Shown here: positions 59,738 through 64,000 of the stretch, piece by piece | Numbering within the stretch: the stretch's first letter is position 1 | Layout of the letters: each line of letters begins with the position of its first letter | Assembly: GCF_008641045.1 (NCBI RefSeq) | Contig: NW_022196368.1 | Coordinates: forward strand, 31,054-95,053 | Length of the DNA stretch: 64,000 nucleotides | Direction: 5' to 3' | Source: Pistacia vera | Taxonomy: Eukaryota > Streptophyta > Magnoliopsida > Sapindales > Anacardiaceae | Translations under genes and position numbers: made by a program | Notes under the pieces: model-generated | Told to the model about the DNA's origin: nothing | What the model saw: only the letters and a program-made list of their open reading frames with translations | Databases searched by the model: none

Positions 59738-61338
59738 TGTAATATACTATATAGCTAGTAATTCTGTAAAAAACATAAGATAACATTTACTAGATAACAT
59801 TTACAAACATACATACATAATGTAAATCCAAAAATTCTAATTTTTAATTCATAAATATATATATACACGTAACATTGATAAACTTTAGTAACATAAGGTA
59901 ATCTTGAACAATGCCGCCAAACTCCACCACTTCTTGACGTCCCACCCGATCGCAAATCATCTAGTACCTGCAAAACAGTAAATTAACGGAGTGAGCACTA
60001 ATTGCTTAGTAAGTAAACCAAACTACACTATTGTTTTCCTCCGTTACTCATATTCTGATTTTTCTTTTCTCACTTTATTTTTTGATTATACTCTTTATTC
60101 TTTTCTGTTTCTTTTTCTCTTATGCTGTAATCTCTTTCTTTTCTTTTCTGATTCTCTTTCTTTTATTTCTTCTTTCTAGTTTGCCGATCGGACTAGGTTG
60201 ATGCATGGATTTGGAACCCCGGCCATGTGAGTGGATACAATCCTCATCTACATGCACTACTCACGGACTGTACAAGTACTGTATCTCTCTGCTGTGGCCG
60301 CTCGCTTGTGGCGGCGTGCATGTAGGTGTGCTCTACTGGGTACAGTCCTCATCCACATACACTACTCACAGACTGTACAAATACTATATCTCTCTGCTGA
60401 TGCCGCTTGCTTGTGGCGGCATGTATGTGGGCATCTTTATCACTCACGGGTTCCCCATCGCAAAAACCTTATATCATAGCATAATATAGAAAGAGAATAG
60501 AAAGAGATACTATGCACATTTCAACATGACTTTCCAATCTATGGAAATTCTACACTTGCATTCTTTAAAAAAAAACATACACTTTCCATATATGAACATA
60601 GCCTCCATGGTCATTCATTACATCAAACATATATGTTCATACAATCATTAAATAATCACAAAGACCACTCATTCAAACATGCTTCACAACCCTTTAAGCA
60701 TCATTTTCGTACTTGGAATCAATTATAGATTATTAGACTACAAATAAACTAACAAAGTGGAAGCACTCTTGAGATAGTCATTCTGCACATGTCATATTCA
60801 AAAAGGCATATCTCCAGTTATAAACATCGGATTTCTATGATCTTTGTCTCATTTTAAAGTTTAGAGAAAGGGCTACAACTTTTATGTTTATGACTCAACC
60901 CAGTTCGAAAGATACAATGCCCAAAAATCACTTAGAAGGTCACGGGTTTGACAGGGTAACCTTGGTAACATGCCTACTTTAAGGCTTTTCCATACCTATT
61001 TACCTCCACTTACTCCCTAACCATTCTACCCCGTGAAAACAGGTTAAAAGATCACTAAAATACATTCAAACTTCAAGTCTTTCCTTTCTCTAACCCTTTC
61101 CTCATTAGGGTTTAGCCAACTCATGCATGCAATTTCTCTTTGGATTTTCATCAAACACTTCATATGCACATGCAACTACCTTGTTGGCTACACTTCCACA
61201 ACTCTCTAATTCAACCAAATTGTGAGCCAAAAACTCACTAATTATAGCATCAAACCTGTCCATTTTCACAATTCTCTACACTTCAAAAATTTCAACACCA
61301 AATCTTCCACAACTTCACCAAATCTTCACATAACCATA
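59738..61338 (-). repeat. 5' LTR of chromodomain gypsy, truncated at N
   Basis: The first 1601 bases match the LTR at 51464-53753 with few differences, including the 105-base tandem pair. It stops at ACATAACCATA just before the N at 61339, where the other LTR continues CACTACTTCTCATGG. Confidence 0.9.
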
Positions 61339-61339
61339 N
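61339..61339. other. Single ambiguous base (N)
   Basis: The only N in the window. It sits exactly where the gypsy LTR breaks off and copia sequence begins, which suggests an assembly join. Confidence 0.95.
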
Positions 61340-63367
61340 TAATACCGAATGACCTTAAGTGTTTTTCATGCTTTTGCTACGACAGAGGCTTCGTCAGTGG
61401 ATCGGCGAGATTATCATCAGTATGCACTTTATTGATCTGTACATCTTTCCTCTCAACCAGTTCTCTGATGAGATGAAAATGTCTGAGTATGTGTCTGGAC
61501 TTCTAGTGAGATCGTGGTTCCTTTGCTTGAGCAGTTGCTCTATTGTTGTCATAATAGACATCTATCAGATCAACAATCGTGGAAACCACACCAAGTTTGG
61601 TGATGAACTTCTTAATCCAGACTGCCTCCTTGGCCGCATCGGATAATGCAATATACTTAACCTCCATTGTAGAGTCCGCTACAGTACTTTGCTTGGAGCT
61701 CTTCCAGCTTACTACACCTCTATTGAGACAAAATACAAACCCTGATTGCAATCGATAATCATCTTTATCCGTTGGGAAACTAGCATCACTGTATCCTTTT
61801 ACAGTGAGCTCATCTTCCCCTCCATAAACCAAGAACATGTCCTTAGTCCTCTTCAGGTACTTAAAGATGTTCTTGACAGCTATCCAGTGACATTCACCTG
61901 GATCCGATTGATATCTACTACAAGTGCTTAACGCACATAAGACATCAATCCGAGTACATAACATGGCATACATGATGGATCCAATTGCTAACGCATATGA
62001 GATCCTGTTCATTCTATCTCTCTCATCATGTGTTTTAGGACACATATCCTTAGAGAGATAGACACCATGTGACATCAGAAGAAATCCCTTCTTGGATTCT
62101 TGTATATTGAATCTTTTTAGTCCCTTGTTAATGTATGTACTCTGACTTAGGCTAAGCAACCTACATGATCTATCTCGGTAGATCTCTATTCCGAGGATGT
62201 AGGCTGCTTCTCCTAAGTCTTTCATGGAGAAGCACTTGGATAACCAAGTCTTTACCGACTGAAGTTTGGTATATCATTCCCGATCAGAAGTATGTCATTG
62301 ACATACAACACTAGGAATGCCACTACGCTCTCACTCACTTTCTTGTAAACACAGGGCTCATCTTCGTTCTTGATAAAACCGAATTCTTTTATGGCTTCAT
62401 CAAAACGAATGTTCTAGCTCCTTGAAGCTTGCTTGAGTCCATAAATGGATCTTTACAACTTGCATACCTTCTCAGCTTCCCCATCAAGAACGAAACCATC
62501 GGGTTGTGTCATATACACATCCTCTTCAAGGTTTTCGTTCAGGAAAGCCGCTTTGACATCCATTTGCCAAATCTCATAATCATGATATGCTGCAGTCGCA
62601 GGCATAATCCGGATGGATTTAATCATGGCAACCGGCAAAAAAGTTTCTTTATAGTCAATACCATGAATTTGTTTGAAACCATTGGCAACCTGTCGTGCCT
62701 TATAAGTGTGCACCTTGCCATCCATGTCAGTCTTCTTCTTGAAGACCCATTTACACCCTATGGGTTTTACCCCTTCAGGTGGTTCCACCAGAGACCATAC
62801 TTGGTTCTGGTACATGAAGTCCATCTTAGATTTCATGGCTTCAAGCCATTAAATAGAATCTGGGTCTGATATAGAGTCTTCGTAGGTTATGGGTTCATAG
62901 TCTTAGTAGACTAGTACGTCACCATGTTGAGTCATGGGATAACCGTATCTCTCTGGCTCATGGCATACTCTGCCAGACCTACGTAGCTCCTGTGCTACTT
63001 GAGGTGGTTCACTTTGATCCACAGATCGTGGAGTGACCTCTTCACGACGTTCAACCACTTCTTGTGGCACATCTTTCCGTCCTGCGTCTAATGTACCTTA
63101 TGGTTCTAGAACTTTATTAGTTCTACTTTTCTCCCACTAGTACTTCTTAAGAAAAAATTCTTTTTCTAAGAAGACACTAGTACGAGCGACAAAAATTTTG
63201 CGCTCTTCTGGGTGGTAGAAATAGTACCCTTTGATTTCCCTAGGATACCCCACAAAAATGCATCTCTCAAATTTTAGGCCCAGCTTGTTCGAAATCAATT
63301 TCTTGACATAAGCTTCACAATCCCAAATCCTTAGATAAGACAAGTTGGGCTTTCGCCCACTCCATAG
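61340..63367 (-). pseudogene. Copia pol remnant (INT-RT-RNase H), minus strand
   Basis: Family A pol read leftward. Integrase C-terminus has RKPNLSYLRIWDCEAYVKK and GYYFYHPEERKIFVA. Reverse transcriptase has QVWSLVEPPEGVKPIGCKW, YEIWQMDVKAAFLNENLEE and an active site changed from YVDD to YVND (62294-62305). RNase H has SKDMCPKTHDERDR, CSRYQSDPGECHWIAVKN and YSDASFPTDKDDY. A 240-residue stretch (61503-62225) is open. The left end stops beside the N, about 50 bases before the expected polypurine tract. The right end is cut inside integrase by an LTR at 63368. Confidence 0.92.
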
Positions 63368-64000
63368 TGTTAGTAAATGATCCATATACGCAGCGGAAAC
63401 AAAAAAAATATAATACAAGGATCGTTTACATGAGCCAAGATCAAGGGTATAATTTTACAATTTATATTAAAGTAAAATCTGCACAAAAAAGGTTAATCAT
63501 GAGTTAAGAGAATCATACGCACATTTGGAGGCTCCACCACGTTTGTCTTTGAATGTTTTTGCTACCGACCCAAGCGTAGGATCGAATCGACGTAGTCCAC
63601 ACGAAGACAATTACAAAGAACCAAAGAGAGATTTGCTAGATCCTCTTTGGCTTTATGATTAAAGAAGAATGAAATCAAAATGAATTGATTTTAGGCAAAA
63701 TGGGTTTCTGCCATGGGAGAGAAATGGGGCTACAGTGTTTATGTTTTTTCAAGAGAATGAAATAATGAAAAGTCTCATTATTTTACAAAGAAACAACTTT
63801 CTTTTATAGTAAAAATTAGTTACCCTATTCCAATATGGAATAGGCTTGGGCTTCAACCCAAACACCTCATGTTACCAAACACTCCCAATTAGATATTTAA
63901 TTTTTTATTTCATCATTATCTCAATTAAAATCAATTAATATATATTTAATCTATATATTAACATTTAACAATAATGATGATTTAATTAAATATATGTGAA
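63368..64000 (-). repeat. Family A LTR (type I tail), runs off window
   Basis: Minus-strand LTR beginning TGTTAGTAAATGATCCATAT after CATAG (63363-63367) and matching 34023-34640 and 20430-21050. It interrupts the copia integrase frame. Whether it is a solo LTR or part of a complete element lies beyond the window. Confidence 0.87.

Larger units (their letters stand above)
51464..61338 (-). mobile_element. Chromodomain Ty3/gypsy element (Tekay/Del-like)
   Basis: A minus-strand gypsy element: 3' LTR 51464-53753, polypurine tract, chromodomain-integrase-RNase H-RT-protease-gag read leftward, primer-binding site at 59722 and a 5' LTR beginning at 59738. The 5' LTR is cut at 61338 beside the single N of the window, so its last roughly 690 bases and the right TSD are missing. 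The order RT before integrase defines Ty3/gypsy, and the chromodomain-like C-terminus defines chromoviruses; LTR length and wording suggest Tekay/Del. A gag-protease segment is present twice. Catalytic residues are lost in RT and integrase. Confidence 0.92.

Noticed and set aside
51464..61338. Endogenous virus with an envelope gene
   Set aside because: No reading frame exists between the chromodomain end and the polypurine tract; it is an ordinary chromodomain gypsy element.
1..64000. Regularly spaced LTR blocks as a CRISPR-like or satellite array
   Set aside because: Copies are about 1.8 kb, in both orientations, with TSDs and element structure; they are dispersed retrotransposon LTRs.

Overview
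The window looks like heterochromatic nuclear DNA of a flowering plant, most likely a eudicot. It is AT-rich and almost entirely built from nested, decaying LTR retrotransposons. I see no bacterial-style operon, no CRISPR array, no rRNA or tRNA gene and no intact host gene. The only host-like coding sequence is a broken first exon of an NDR1/HIN1-like (LEA-2) gene at 3832-4474, next to a tRNA-derived SINE with its own target-site duplication (TSD). Species cannot be named from this sequence.

One Ty1/copia family dominates (called family A; Angela/Tork-like by its protein motifs). Sixteen copies or pieces of its roughly 1.8-kb LTR occur in both orientations. Two copies are complete elements: 20430-29251 (minus strand, TSD GCATC) and 38275-47361 (plus strand, TSD TATAT). 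The others are solo LTRs, halves or slivers. Also present are SIRE-like copia fragments (9949-10252 and 29560-32206), a minus-strand copia fragment of another family (about 16751-19225), a Tat-like Ty3/gypsy pol split by the first complete element (19226-20424 and 29257-29526), two gypsy-type solo LTRs (6047-7442, 29775-31462), a gypsy integrase end with its 3' LTR (35942-38140) and a Tekay/Del-like chromodomain gypsy element (51464-61338).

Layout: 1-3.3 kb, family A pieces. 3.3-5.6 kb, SINE and broken LEA-2 gene. 5.6-15.3 kb, copia pol interrupted by a gypsy solo LTR, then a patchwork of family A LTRs. 15.3-29.5 kb, copia fragment, then the gypsy pol with a complete copia inside it. 29.5-36.9 kb, SIRE-like pol hit by a gypsy solo LTR and by a family A solo LTR that itself holds a second one. 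36.9-48.1 kb, gypsy LTR and a complete copia inserted in another LTR. 48.1-51.5 kb, two family A LTRs in inverted orientation around a 392-bp spacer. 51.5-61.3 kb, the chromodomain gypsy with an in-frame duplication of gag-protease. 61.3-64 kb, copia pol and a last LTR.

No element looks autonomous: stops, frameshifts and lost catalytic residues are everywhere, many of them G-to-A/C-to-T changes. I did not find a convincing new biological system. The most unusual observations are the in-frame gag-protease duplication, a shared LTR head with several unrelated promoter-side tails, GC-rich palindromic islands in leaders and LTRs, the inverted LTR pair with a common breakpoint, and solo LTRs whose TSDs reveal the order of insertion. 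Identities were judged by eye; no alignment was computed.
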